In this document: positions 37,258-50,684 of the stretch, piece after piece | How the letters are laid out: every line of letters begins with the position of its first letter | Position numbering within the stretch: position 1 is the stretch's first letter | DNA from: Limanda limanda | Taxonomy: Eukaryota > Chordata > Actinopteri > Pleuronectiformes > Pleuronectidae | Length of the DNA: 64,000 nt | Direction: 5' to 3' | Assembly (NCBI RefSeq): GCF_963576545.1 | Contig: NW_026870465.1 | Coordinates: 434,001 to 498,000 of the forward strand | The notes under the pieces: generated by a model | Databases searched by the model: none | What the model was told of the DNA's origin: nothing | The model's input: only the letters and a program-made list of their open reading frames with translations | Translations under genes and position numbers: made by a program

Positions 37258-38212
37258 GTTAGGGTTAGGGATGAAAGCACATAGGAGAAAGAGATATTCT
37301 TGAATAACTTTTTTTGTGAAGGTCGGAGAGACTTGCAAGTAGGCTCTACCCCCACTAAATGGGGTTGCGCGCATCGATCGGTACCATCCTTGAGCTTCTC
37401 CGACTTTCGGAAGGGTTAGGGTTAGGGTTAGGGATGAAAGCACATAGGAGAAAGAGATATTCTTGAATAACTTTTTTGTGAAGGTCGGAGAGACTTGCAA
37501 GTAGGCTCTACCCCCACTAAATGGGGTAGCGCGCATCGATCGGTACTATCCTTGAGCTTCTCCGACTTTCGGAAGGGTTAGGGTTAGGGTTAGGGATGAA
37601 AGCACATAGGAGAAAGAGATATTCTTGAATAACTTTTTTTGTGAAGGTCGGAGAGACTTGGAAAGTGGTTGCATCTCGACTAATTCGGGTCCTGCGGATC
37701 GATTGGTACCATCCCCGAGCTTGTACGACCTTCGGAAGAGGTCGACCGACGAAATTCCCCCAAATCTGAGGAGATATTCTTGAATAACTTTTTTTGTGAA
37801 GGTCGGAGAGACTTGCAAGTAGGCTCTACCCCCACTAAATGGGGTAACGCGCATCGATCGGTACCATCCTTGAGCTTCTCAGACTTTCGGAAGGGTTAGG
37901 GTTAGGGTTAGGGATGAAAGCACATAGGAGAAAGAGATATTCTTGAATAACTTTTTTTGTGAAGGTCGGAGAGACTTGGAAAGTGGTTGCATCTGGACTA
38001 ATTTGGGTCCTGCGGATCGATTGGTACCATCCCCGAGCTTGTACGACCTTCGGAAGAGGTCGACCGACGAAATTCCCCCAAATCTGAGGAGATATTCTTG
38101 AATAACTGTTTTTGTGAAGGACGGAGAGACTTGCAAGTAGGCTCTACCCCCACTAAATGGGGTAGCGCGCATCGATCGGTACCATCCTTGAGCTTCTCCG
38201 ACTTTCGGAAGG
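37258..38212 (+). repeat. Irregular junction: two-hexamer S, 162-bp S, then L-L
   Basis: In the other cassette X copies the two-hexamer S is followed by an L with the +1 insertion. Here it is followed at 37415 by an S one T shorter in its T-run (162 bp) that ends GGTACTATCC. L units with CTCAGAC (37577) and AACTG/GGACGG (37895) follow, as in the block at 13435. This looks like a recombination junction joining two different higher-order contexts and removing an L. The L at 37577 has private changes (ATCTCGAC, AATTCGGG). Confidence 0.82.
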
Positions 38213-41093
38213 GTTAGGGTTAGGGTTAGGGATGAAAGCACATAGGAGAAAGAGATATTCTTGAATAACTTTTTTTGTGAAGGTCGGAGAGACTTGCAAG
38301 TAGGCTCTACCCCCACTAAATGGGGTTGCGCGCATCGATCGGTACCATCCTTGAGCTTCTCCGACTTTCGGAAGGGTTAGGGTTAGGGTTAGGGATGAAA
38401 GCACATAGGAGAAAGAGATATTCTTGAATAACTTTTTTTGTGAAGGTCGGAGAGACTTGGAAAGTGGTTGCATCTGGACTAATTTGGGTCCTGCGGATCG
38501 ATTGGTACCATCCCCGAGCTTGTACGACCTTCGGAAGAGGTCGACCGACGAAATTCCCCCAAATCTGAGGAGATATTCTTGAATAACTTTTTTTGTGAAG
38601 GTCGGAGAGACTTGCAAGTAGGCTCTACCCCCACTAAATGGGGTAGCGCGCATCGATCGGTACCATCCTTGAGCTTCTCCGACTTTCGGAAGGGTTAGGG
38701 TTAGGGTTAGGGATGAAAGCACATAGGAGAAAGAGATATTCTTGAATAACTTTTTTTGTGAAGGTCGGAGAGACTTGCAAGTAGGCTCTACCCCCACTAA
38801 ATGGGGTAGCGCGCATCGATCGGTACCATCCTTGAGCTTCTCCGACTTTCGGAAGGGTTAGGGTTAGGGTTAGGGATGAAAGCACATAGGAGAAAGAGAT
38901 ATTCTTGAATAACTTTTTTTGTGAAGGTCGGAGAGACTTGGAAAGTGGTTGCATCTGGACTAATTTGGGTCCTGCGGATCGATTGGTACCATCCCCGAGC
39001 TTGTACGACCTTCGGAAGAGGTCGACCGACGAAATTCCCCCAAATCTGAGGAGATATTCTTGAATAACTTTTTTTGTGAAGGTCGGAGAGACTTGCAAGT
39101 AGGCTCTACCCCCACTAAATGGGGTAGCGCGCATCGATCGGTACCATCCTTGAGCTTCTCCGACTTTCGGAAGGGTTAGGGTTAGGGTTAGGGATGAAAG
39201 CACATAGGAGAAAGAGATATTCTTGAATAACTTTTTTTGTGAAGGTCGGAGAGACTTGCAAGTAGGCTCTACCCCCACTAAATGGGGTAGCGCGCATCGA
39301 TCGGTACCATCCTTGAGCTTCTCCGACTTTCGGAAGGGTTAGGGTTAGGGTTAGGGATGAAAGCACATAGGAGAAAGAGATATTCTTGAATAACTTTTTT
39401 TGTGAAGGTCGGAGAGACTTGGAAAGTGGTTGCATCTGGACTAATTTGGGTCCTGCGGATCGATTGGTACCATCCCCGAGCTTGTACGACCTTCGGAAGA
39501 GGTCGACCGACGAAATTCCCCCAAATCTGAGGAGATATTCTTGAATAACTTTTTTTGTGAAGGTCGGAGAGACTTGCAAGTAGGCTCTACCCCCACTAAA
39601 TGGGGTAGCGCGCATCGATCGGTACCATCCTTGAGCTTCTCCGACTTTCGGAAGGGTTAGGGTTAGGGTTAGGGATGAAAGCACATAGGAGAAAGAGATA
39701 TTCTTGAATAACTTTTTTTGTGAAGGTCGGAGAGACTTGCAAGTAGGCTCTACCCCCACTAAATGGGGTTGCGCGCATCGATCGGTACCATCCTTGAGCT
39801 TCTCCGACTTTCGGAAGGGTTAGGGTTAGGGTTAGGGATGAAAGCACATAGGAGAAAGAGATATTCTTGAATAACTTTTTTTGTGAAGGTCGGAGAGACT
39901 TGGAAAGTGGTTGCATCTGGACTAATTTGGGTCCTGCGGATCGATTGGTACCATCCCCGAGCTTGTACGACCTTCGAAAGAGGTCGACCGACGAAATTCC
40001 CCCAAATCTGAGGAGATATTCTTGAATAACTTTTTTTGTGAAGGTCGGAGAGACTTGCAAGTAGGCTCTACCCCCACTAAATGGGGTAGCGCGCATCGAT
40101 CGGTACCATCCTTGAGCTTCTCCGACTTTCGGAAGGGTTAGGGTTAGGGTTAGGGATGAAAGCACATAGGAGAAAGAGATATTCTTGAATAACTTTTTTT
40201 GTGAAGGTCGGAGAGACTTGCAAGTAGGCTCTACCCCCACTAAATGGGGTAGCGCACATCGATCGGTACCATCCTTGAGCTTCTCCGACTTTCGGAAGGG
40301 TTAGGGTTAGGGTTAGGGCTGAAAGCACATAGGAGAAAGAGATATTCTTGAATAACTTTTTTTGTGAAGGTCGGAGAGACTTGGAAAGTGGTTGCATCTG
40401 GACTAATTTGGGTCCTGCGGATCGATTGGTACCATCCCCGAGCTTGTACGACCTTCGGAAGAGGTCGACCGACGAAATTCCCCCAAATCTGAGGAGATAT
40501 TCTTGAATAACTTTTTTTGTGAAGGTCGGAGAGACTTGCAAGTAGGCTCTACCCCCACTAAATGGGGTAGCGCGCATCGATCGGTACCATCCTTGAGCTT
40601 CTCCGACTTTCGGAAGGGTTAGGGTTAGGGATGAAAGCACATAGGAGAAAGAGATATTCTTGAATAACTTTTTTTGTGAAGGTCGGAGAGACTTGCAAGT
40701 AGGCTCTACCCCCACTAAATGGGGTTGCGCGCATCGATCGGTACCATCCTTGAGCTTCTCCGACTTTCGGAAGGGTTAGGGTTAGGGTTAGGGATGAAAG
40801 CACATAGGAGAAAGAGATATTCTTGAATAACTTTTTTTGTGAAGGTCGGAGAGACTTGGAAAGTGGTTGCATCTGGACTAATTTGGGTCCTGCGGATCGA
40901 TTGGTACCATCCCCGAGCTTGTACGACCTTCGGAAGAGGTCGACCGACGAAATTCCCCCAAATCTGAGGAGATATTCTTGAATAACTTTTTTTGTGAAGG
41001 TCGGAGAGACTTGCAAGTAGGCTCTACCCCCACTAAATGGGGTAGCGCGCATCGATCGGTACCAATCTTTGAGCTTCTCCGACTTTCGGAAGG
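38213..41093 (+). repeat. Six S-L dimers ending in cassette X, last copy
   Basis: S starts are at 38213, 38694, 39175, 39656, 40137 and 40618. Cassette markers lie at about 39973 (CTTCGAAAG), 40253 (GCGCACATC), 40300 unit (GGGCTGAAAG), 40618 (two hexamers) and 40775 unit (+1 insertion). Confidence 0.88.
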
Positions 41094-43487
41094 GTTAGGG
41101 TTAGGGTTAGGGATGAAAGCACATAGGAGAAAGAGATATTCTTGAATAACTTTTTTTGTGAAGGTCGGAGAGACTTGCAAGTACGCTCTACCCCCACTAA
41201 ATGGGGTAGCGCGCATCGATCGGTACCATCCTTGAGCTTCTCCGACTTTCGGAAGGGTTAGGGTTAGGGTTAGGGATGAAAGCACATAGGAGAAAGAGAT
41301 ATTCTTGAATAACTTTTTTTGTGAAGGTCGGAGAGACTTGGAAAGTGGTTGCATCTGGACTAATTTGGGTCCTGCGGATCGATTGGTACCATCCCCGAGC
41401 TTGTACGACCTTCGGAAGAGGTCGACCGACGAAATTCCCCCAAATCTGAGGAGATATTCTTGAATAACTTTTTTTGTGAAGGTCGGAGAGACTTGCAAGT
41501 AGGCTCTACCCCCACTAAATGGGGTAGCGCGCATCGATCGGTACCATCCTTGAGCTTCTCCGACTTTCGGAAGGGTTAGGGTTAGGGATGAAAGCACATA
41601 GGAGAAAGAGATATTCTTGAATAACTTTTTTTGTGAAGGTCGGAGAGACTTGGAAAGTGGTTGCATCTGGACTAATTTGGGTCCTGCGGATCGATTGGTA
41701 CCATCCCCGAGCTTGTACGACCTTCGGAAGAGGTCGACCGACGAAATTCCCCCAAATCTGAGGAGATATTCTTGAATAACTTTTTTTGTGAAGGTCGGAG
41801 AGACTTGCAAGTAGGCTCTACCCCCACTAAATGGGGTAGCGCGCATCGATCGGTACCATCCTTGAGCTTCTCCGACTTTCGGAAGGGTTAGGGTTAGTGT
41901 TAGGGATGAAAGCACATAGGAGAAAGAGATATTCTTGAATAACTTTTTTTGTGAAGGTCGGAGAGACTTGCAAGTAGGCTCTACCCCCACTAAATGGGGT
42001 AGCGCGCATCGATCGGTACCAATCTTTGAGCTTCTCCGACTTTCGGAAGGGTTAGGGTTAGGGTTAGGGATGAAAGCACATAGGAGAAAGAGATATTCTT
42101 GAATAACTTTTTTTGTGAAGGTCGGAGAGACTTGCAAGTACGCTCTACCCCCACTAAATGGGGTAGCGCGCATCGATCGGTACCATCCTTGAGCTTCTCC
42201 GACTTTCGGAAGGGTTAGGGTTAGGGTTAGGGATGAAAGCACATAGGAGAAAGAGATATTCTTGAATAACTTTTTTTGTGAAGGTCGGAGAGACTTGGAA
42301 AGTGGTTGCATCTGGACTAATTTGGGTCCTGCGGATCGATTGGTACCATCCCCGAGCTTGTACGACCTTCGGAAGAGGTCGACCGACGAAATTCCCCCAA
42401 ATCTGAGGAGATATTCTTGAATAACTTTTTTTGTGAAGGTCGGAGAGACTTGCAAGTAGGCTCTACCCCCACTAAATGGGGTAGCGCGCATCGATCGGTA
42501 CCATCCTTGAGCTTCTCCGACTTTCGGAAGGGTTAGGGTTAGGGATGAAAGCACATAGGAGAAAGAGATATTCTTGAATAACTTTTTTTGTGAAGGTCGG
42601 AGAGACTTGGAAAGTGGTTGCATCTGGACTAATTTGGGTCCTGCGGATCGATTGGTACCATCCCCGAGCTTGTACGACCTTCGGAAGAGGTCGACCGACG
42701 AAATTCCCCCAAATCTGAGGAGATATTCTTGAATAACTTTTTTTGTGAAGGTCGGAGAGACTTGCAAGTAGGCTCTACCCCCACTAAATGGGGTAGCGCG
42801 CATCGATCGGTACCATCCTTGAGCTTCTCCGACTTTCGGAAGGGTTAGGGTTAGGGTTAGGGATGAAAGCACATAGGAGAAAGAGATATTCTTGAATAAC
42901 TTTTTTTGTGAAGGTCGGAGAGACTTGCAAGTAGGCTCTACCCCCACTAAATGGGGTTGCGCGCATCGATCGGTACCATCCTTGAGCTTCTCCGACTTTC
43001 GGAAGGGTTAGGGTTAGGGTTAGGGATGAAAGCACATAGGAGAAAGAGATATTCTTGAATAACTTTTTTTGTGAAGGTCGGAGAGACTTGAAAAGTGGTT
43101 GCATCTGGACTAATTTGGGTCCTGCGGATCGATTGGTACCATCCCCGAGCTTGTACGACCTTCGGAAGAGGTCGACCGACGAAATTCCCCCAAATCTGAG
43201 GAGATATTCTTGAATAACTTTTTTTGTGAAGGTCGGAGAGACTTGCAAGTAGGCTCTACCCCCACTAAATGGGGTAGCGCGCATCGATCGGTACCATCCT
43301 TGAGCTTCTCCGACTTTCGGAAGGGTTAGGGTTAGGGTTAGGGATGAAAGCACATAGGAGAAAGAGATATTCTTGAATAACTTTTTTTGTGAAGGTCGGA
43401 GAGACTTGCAAGTAGGCTCTACCCCCACTAAATGGGGTAGCGCGCATCGATCGGTACCATCCTTGAGCTTCTCCGACTTTCGGAAGG
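41094..43487 (+). repeat. Irregular S-L-L, S-S-L-L zone with compensating indels
   Basis: Units: S 41094 (GTACGCTC), L 41257, two-hexamer L 41575, S 41887 (+1 insertion and TTAGTG at 41894), S 42051 (GTACGCTC), L 42214, two-hexamer L 42532, S 42844, L 43007, S 43325. The +1 insertion in an S is unique in the window; all others are in L. Adjacent 164- and 163-bp S units total 327, a multiple of three, which produces the longest minus-strand open frame (40878-42947, 689 codons). Confidence 0.85.
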
Positions 43488-45880
43488 GTTAGGGTTAGGG
43501 TTAGGGATGAAAGCACATAGGAGAAAGAGATATTCTTGAATAACTTTTTTTGTGAAGGTCGGAGAGACTTGGAAAGTGATTGCATCTGGACTAATTTGGG
43601 TCCTGCGGATCGATTGGTACCATCCCCGAGCTTGTACGACCTTCGGAAGAGGTCGACCGACGAAATTCCCCCAAATCTGAGGAGATATTCTTGAATAACA
43701 TTTTTTGTGAAGGTCAGAGAGACTTGCAAGTAGGCTCTACCCCCACTAAATGGGGTAGCGCGCATCGATCGGTACCATCCTTGAGCTTCTCCGACTTTCG
43801 GAAGGGTTAGGGTTAGGGTTAGGGATGAAAGCACATAGGAGAAAGAGATATTCTTGAATAACTTTTTTTGTGAAGGTCGGAGAGACTTGCAAGTAGGCTC
43901 TACCCCCACTAAATGGGGTAGCGCGCATCGATCGGTACCATCCTTGAGCTTCTCCGACTTTCGGAAGGGTTAGGGTTAGGGTTAGGGATGAAAGCACATA
44001 GGAGAAAGAGATATTCTTGAATAACTTTTTTTGTGAAGGTCGGAGAGACTTGGAAAGTGGTTGCATCTGGACTAATTTGGGTCCTGCGGATCGATTGGTA
44101 CCATCCCCGAGCTTGTACGACCTTCGGAAGAGGTCGACCGACGAAATTCCCCCAAATCTGAGGAGATATTCTTGAATAACTTTTTTTGTGAAGGTCGGAG
44201 AGACTTGCAAGTAGGCTCTACCCCCACTAAATGGGGTAGCGCGCATCGATCGGTACCATCCTTGAGCTTCTCCGACTTTCGGAAGGGTTAGGGTTAGGGT
44301 TAGGGATGAAAGCACATAGGAGAAAGAGATATTCTTGAATAACTTTTTTTGTGAAGGTCGGAGAGACTTGCAAGTAGGCTCTACCCCCACTAAATGGGGT
44401 AGCGCGCATCGATCGGTACCATCCTTGAGCTTCTCCGACTTTCGGAAGGGTTAGGGTTAGGGATGAAAGCACATAGGAGAAAGAGATATTCTTGAATAAC
44501 TTTTTTTGTGAAGGTCAGAGAGACTTGGAAAGTGGTTGCATCTGGACTAATTTGGGTCCTGCGGATCGATTGGTACCATCCCCGAGCTTGTACGACCTTC
44601 GGAAGAGGTCGACCGACGAAATTCCCCCAAATCTGAGGAGATATTCTTGAATAACTTTTTTTGTGAAGGTCGGAGAGACTTGCAAGTAGGCTCTACCCCC
44701 ACTAAATGGGGTAGCGCGCATCGATCGGTACCATCCTTGAGCTTCTCCGACTTTCGGAAGGGTTAGGGTTAGGGTTAGGGATGAAAGCACATAGGAGAAA
44801 GAGATATTCTTGAATAACTTTTTTTGTGAAGGTCGGAGAGACTTGCAAGTAGGCTCTACCCCCACTAAATGGGGTTGCGCGCATCGATCGGTACCATCCT
44901 TGAGCTTCTCCGACTTTCGGAAGGGTTAGGGTTAGGGATGAAAGCACATAGGAGAAAGAGATATTCTTGAATAACTTTTTTTGTGAAGGTCGGAGAGACT
45001 TGGAAAGTGGTTGCATCTGGACTAATTTGGGTCCTGCGGATCGATTGGTACCATCCCCGAGCTTGTACGACCTTCGGAAGAGGTCGACCGACGAAATTCC
45101 CCCAAATCTGAGGAGATATTCTTGAATAACTTTTTTTGTGAAGGTCGGAGAGACTTGCAAGTAGGCTCTACCCCCACTAAATGGGGTAGCGCGCATCGAT
45201 CGGTACCATCCTTGAGCTTCTCCGACTTTCGGAAGGGTTAGGGTTAGGGTTAGGGATGAAAGCACATAGGAGAAAGAGATATTCTTGAATAACTTTTTTT
45301 GTGAAGGTCGGAGAGACTTGCAAGTAGGCTCTACCCCCACTAAATGGGGTAGCGCGCATCGATCGGTACCATCTTTGAGCTTCTCCGACTTTCGGAAGGG
45401 TTAGGGTTAGGGTTAGGGATGAAAGCACATAGGAGAAAGAGATATTCTTGAATAACTTTTTTTGTGAAGGTCGGAGAGACTTGGAAAGTGGTTGCATCTG
45501 GACTAATTTGGGTCCTGCGGATCGATTGGTACCATCCCCGAGCTTGTACGACCTTCGGAAGAGGTCGACCGACGAAATTCCCCCAAATCTGAGGAGATAT
45601 TCTTGAATAACTTTTTTTGTGAAGGTCGGAGAGACTTGCAAGTAGGCTCTACCCCCACTAAATGGGGTAGCGCGCATCGATCGGTACCATCCTTGAGCTT
45701 CTCCGACTTTCGGAAGGGTTAGGGTTAGGGTTAGGGATGAAAGCACATAGGAGAAAGAGATATTCTTGAATAACTTTTTTTGTGAAGGTCGGAGAGACTT
45801 GCAAGTAGGCTCTACCCCCACTAAATGGGGTAGCGCGCATCGATCGGTACCATCCTTGAGCTTCTCCGACTTTCGGAAGG
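43488..45880 (+). repeat. Higher-order block A, copy 1 (2,393 bp)
   Basis: Ten units starting with the L at 43488 that has the AACAT/GTCAGAG core. Order is L S L S L S L S L S. The L units at 44450 and 44925 have two hexamers. The next marked L is at 45881. Confidence 0.82.
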
Positions 45881-48285
45881 GTTAGGGTTAGGGTTAGGGA
45901 TGAAAGCACATAGGAGAAAGAGATATTCTTGAATAACTTTTTTTGTGAAGGTCGGAGAGACTTGGAAAGTGGTTGCATCTGGACTAATTTGGGTCCTGCG
46001 GATCGATTGGTACCATCCCCGAGCTTGTACGACCTTCGGAAGAGGTCGACCGACGAAATTCCCCCAAATCTGAGGAGATATTCTTGAATAACATTTTTTG
46101 TGAAGGTCAGAGAGACTTGCAAGTAGGCTCTACCCCCACTAAATGGGGTAGCGCGCATCGATCGGTACCATCCTTGAGCTTCTCCGACTTTCGGAAGGGT
46201 TAGGGTTAGGGTTAGGGATGAAAGCACATAGGAGAAAGAGATATTCTTGAATAACTTTTTTTGTGAAGGTCGGAGAGACTTGCAAGTAGGCTCTACCCCC
46301 ACTAAATGGGGTAGCGCGCATCGATCGGTACCATCCTTGAGCTTCTCCGACTTTCGGAAGGGTTAGGGTTAGGGTTAGGGATGAAAGCACATAGGAGAAA
46401 GAGATATTCTTGAATAACTTTTTTTGTGAAGGTCGGAGAGACTTGGAAAGTGGTTGCATCTGGACTAATTTGGGTCCTGCAGATCGATTGGTACCATCCC
46501 CGAGCTTGTACGACCTTCGGAAGAGGTCGACCGACGAAATTCCCCCAAATCTGAGGAGATATTCTTGAATAACTTTTTTTGTGAAGGTCGGAGAGACTTG
46601 CAAGTAGGCTCTACCCCCACTAAATGGGGTAGCGCGCATCGATCGGTACCATCCTTGAGCTTCTCCGACTTTCGGAAGGGTTAGGGTTAGGGTTAGGGAT
46701 GAAAGCACATAGGAGAAAGAGATATTCTTGAATAACTTTTTTTGTGAAGGTCGGAGAGACTTGCAAGTAGGCTCTACCCCCACTAAATGGGGTAGCGCGC
46801 ATCGATCGGTACTATCCTTGAGCTTCTCCGACTTTCGGAAGGGTTAGGGTTAGGGTTAGGGATGAAAGCACATAGGAGAAAGAGATATTCTTGAATAACT
46901 TTTTTTGTGAAGGTCGGAGAGACTTGGAAAGTGGTTGCATCTGGACTAATTTGGGTCCTGCGGATCGATTGGTACCATCCCCGAGCTTGTACGACCTTCG
47001 GAAGAGGTCGACCGACGAAATTCCCCCAAATCTGAGGAGATATTCTTGAATAACTTTTTTTGTGAAGGTCGGAGAGACTTGCAAGTAGGCTCTACCCCCA
47101 CTAAATGGGGTAGCGCGCATCGATCGGTACCATCCTTGAGCTTCTCCGACTTTCGGAAGGGTTAGGGTTAGGGTTAGGGATGAAAGCACATAGGAGAAAG
47201 AGATATTCTTGAATAACTTTTTTTGTGAAGGTCGGAGAGACTTGAAAAGTGGTTGCATCTGGACTAATTTTGGTTCTGCGGATCGATTGGTACCATCCCC
47301 GAGCTTGTACGACCTTCGGAAGAGGTCGACCGACTAAATTCCCCCAAATCTGAGGAGATATTCTTGAATAACTTTTTTTGTGAAGGTCGGAGAGACTTGC
47401 AAGTAGGCTCTACCCCCACTAAATGGGGTAGCGCGCATCGATCGGTACCATCCTTGAGCTTCTCCGACTTTCGGAAGGGTTAGGGTTAGGGTTAGGGATG
47501 AAAGCACATAGGAGAAAGAGATATTCTTGAATAACTTTTTTTGTTAAGGTCGGAGAGACTTGCAAGTAGGCTCTACCCCCACTAAATGGGGTAGCGCGCA
47601 TCGATCGGTACCATCCTTGAGCTTCTCCGACTTTCGGAAGGGTTAGGGTTAGGGTTAGGGATGAAAGCACATAGGAGAAAGAGATATTCTTGAATAACTT
47701 TTTTTGTGAAGGTCGGAGAGACTTGCAAGTAGGCTCTACCCCCACTAAATGGGGTTGCGCGCATCGATCGGTACCATCTTTGAGCTTCTCCGACTTTCGG
47801 AAGGGTTAGGGTTAGGGTTAGGGATGAAAGCACATAGGAGAAAGAGATATTCTTGAATAACTTTTTTTGTGAAGGTCGGAGAGACTTGAAAAGTGGTTGC
47901 ATCTGGACTAATTTGGGTCCTGCGGATCGATTGGTACCATCCCTGAGCTTGTACGACCTTCGGAAGAGGTCGACCGACGAAATTCCCCCAAATCTGAGGA
48001 GATATTCTTGAATAACTTTTTTTGTGAAGGTCGGAGAGACTTGCAAGTAGGCTCTACCCCCACTAAATGGGGTAGCGCGCATCGATCGGTACCATCCTTG
48101 AGCTTCTCCGACTTTCGGAAGGGTTAGGGTTAGGGTTAGGGATGAAAGCACATAGGAGAAAGAGATATTCTTGAATAACTTTTTTTGTGAAGGTCGGAGA
48201 GACTTGCAAGTAGGCTCTACCCCCACTAAATGGGGTAGCGCGCATCGATCGGTACCATCCTTGAGCTTCTCCGACTTTCGGAAGG
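45881..48285 (+). repeat. Higher-order block B, copy 1 (2,405 bp)
   Basis: Ten units starting with a marked L (AACAT/GTCAGAG). Order is L S L S L L S S L S. The L at 46362 has CCTGCAG, the S at 46680 ends GGTACTATCC, and 47161-48122 is an L-S-S-L block with CTTGAAAAGTGG, GACTAAATT and TTGTTAAGG markers. The same order recurs from 50685 at an offset of 4,804 bp. Confidence 0.82.
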
Positions 48286-50684
48286 GTTAGGGTTAGGGTT
48301 AGGGATGAAAGCACATAGGAGAAAGAGATATTCTTGAATAACTTTTTTTGTGAAGGTCGGAGAGACTTGGAAAGTGGTTGCATCTGGACTAATTTGGGTC
48401 CTGCGGATCGATTGGTACCATCCCCGAGCTTGTACGACCTTCGGAAGAGGTCGACCGACGAAATTCCCCCAAATCTGAGGAGATATTCTTGAATAACATT
48501 TTTTGTGAAGGTCAGAGAGACTTGCAAGTAGGCTCTACCCCCACTAAATGGGGTAGCGCGCATCGATCGGTACCATCCTTGAGCTTCTCCGACTTTCGGA
48601 AGGGTTAGGGTTAGGGTTAGGGATGAAAGCACATAGGAGAAAGAGATATTCTTGAATAACTTTTTTTGTGAAGGTCGGAGAGACTTGCAAGTAGGCTCTA
48701 CCCCCACTAAATGGGGTAGCGCGCATCGATCGGTACCATCCTTGAGCTTCTCCGACTTTCGGAAGGGTTAGGGTTAGGGTTAGGGATGAAAGCACATAGG
48801 AGAAAGAGATATTCTTGAATAACTTTTTTTGTGAAGGTCGGAGAGACTTGGAAAGTGGTTGCATCTGGACTAATTTGGGTCCTGCGGATCGATTGGTACC
48901 ATCCCCGAGCTTGTACGACCTTCGGAAGAGGTCGACCGACGAAATTCCCCCAAATCTGAGGAGATATTCTTGAATAACTTTTTTTGTGAAGGTCGGAGAG
49001 ACTTGCAAGTAGGCTCTACCCCCACTAAATGGGGTAGCGCGCATCGATCGGTACCATCCTTGAGCTTCTCCGACTTTCGGAAGGGTTAGGGTTAGGGTTA
49101 GGGATGAAAGCACATAGGAGAAAGAGATATTCTTGAATAACTTTTTTTGTGAAGGTCGGAGAGACTTGCAAGTAGGCTCTACCCCCACTAAATGGGGTAG
49201 CGCGCATCGATCGGTACCATCCTTGAGCTTCTCCGACTTTCGGAAGGGTTAGGGTTAGGGATGAAAGCACATAGGAGAAAGAGATATTCTTGAATAACTT
49301 TTTTTGTGAAGGTCGGAGAGACTTGGAAAGTGGTTGCATCTGGACTAATTTGGGTCCTGCGGATCGATTGGTACCATCCCCGAGCTTGTACGACCTTCGG
49401 AAGAGGTCGACCGACGAAATTCCCCCAAATCTGAGGAGATATTCTTGAATAACTTTTTTTGTGAAGGTCGGAGAGACTTGCAAGTAGGCTCTACCCCCAC
49501 TAAATGGGGTAGCGCGCATCGATCGGTACCATCCTTGAGCTTCTCCGACTTTCGGAAGGGTTAGGGTTAGGGTTAGGGATGAAAGCACATAGGAGAAAGA
49601 GATATTCTTGAATAACTTTTTTTGTGAAGGTCGGAGAGACTTGCAAGTAGGCTCTACCCCCACTAAATGGGGTTGCGCGCATCGATCGGTACCATCCTTG
49701 AGCTTCTCCGACTTTCGGAAGGGTTAGGGTTAGGGTTAGGGATGAAAGCACATAGGAGAAAGAGATATTCTTGAATAACTTTTTTTGTGAAGGTCGGAGA
49801 GACTTGGAAAGTGGTTGCATCTGGACTAATTTGGGTCCTGCGGATCGATTGGTACCATCCCCGAGCTTGTACGACCTTCGGAAGAGGTCGACCGACGAAA
49901 TTCCCCCAAATCTGAGGAGATATTCTTGAATAACTTTTTTTGTGAAGGTCGGAGAGACTTGCAAGTAGGCTCTACCCCCACTAAATGGGGTAGCGCGCAT
50001 CGATCGGTACCATCCTTGAGCTTCTCCGACTTTCGGAAGGGTTAGGGTTAGGGTTAGGGATGAAAGCACATAGGAGAAAGAGATATTCTTGAATAACTTT
50101 TTTTGTGAAGGTCGGAGAGACTTGCAAGTAGGCTCTACCCCCACTAAATGGGGTAGCGCGCATCGATCGGTACCATCCTTGAGCTTCTCCGACTTTCGGA
50201 AGGGTTAGGGTTAGGGTTAGGGATGAAAGCACATAGGAGAAAGAGATATTCTTGAATAACTTTTTTTGTGAAGGTCGGAGAGACTTGGAAAGTGGTTGCA
50301 TCTGGACTAATTTGGGTCCTGCGGATCGATTGGTACCATCCCCGAGCTTGTACGACCTTCGGAAGAGGTCGACCGACGAAATTCCCCCAAATCTGAGGAG
50401 ATATTCTTGAATAACTTTTTTTGTGAAGGTCGGAGAGACTTGCAAGTAGGCTCTACCCCCACTAAATGGGGTAGCGCGCATCGATCGGTACCATCCTTGA
50501 GCTTCTCCGACTTTCGGAAGGGTTAGGGTTAGGGTTAGGGATGAAAGCACATAGGAGAAAGAGATATTCTTGAATAACTTTTTTTGTGAAGGTCGGAGAG
50601 ACTTGCAAGTAGGCTCTACCCCCACTAAATGGGGTAGCGCGCATCGATCGGTACCATCCTTGAGCTTCTCCGACTTTCGGAAGG
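48286..50684 (+). repeat. Higher-order block A, copy 2 (2,399 bp)
   Basis: Ten units starting with a marked L, simple S-L alternation. The L at 49248 has two hexamers (only one such unit, versus two in the first A block). Confidence 0.82.
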
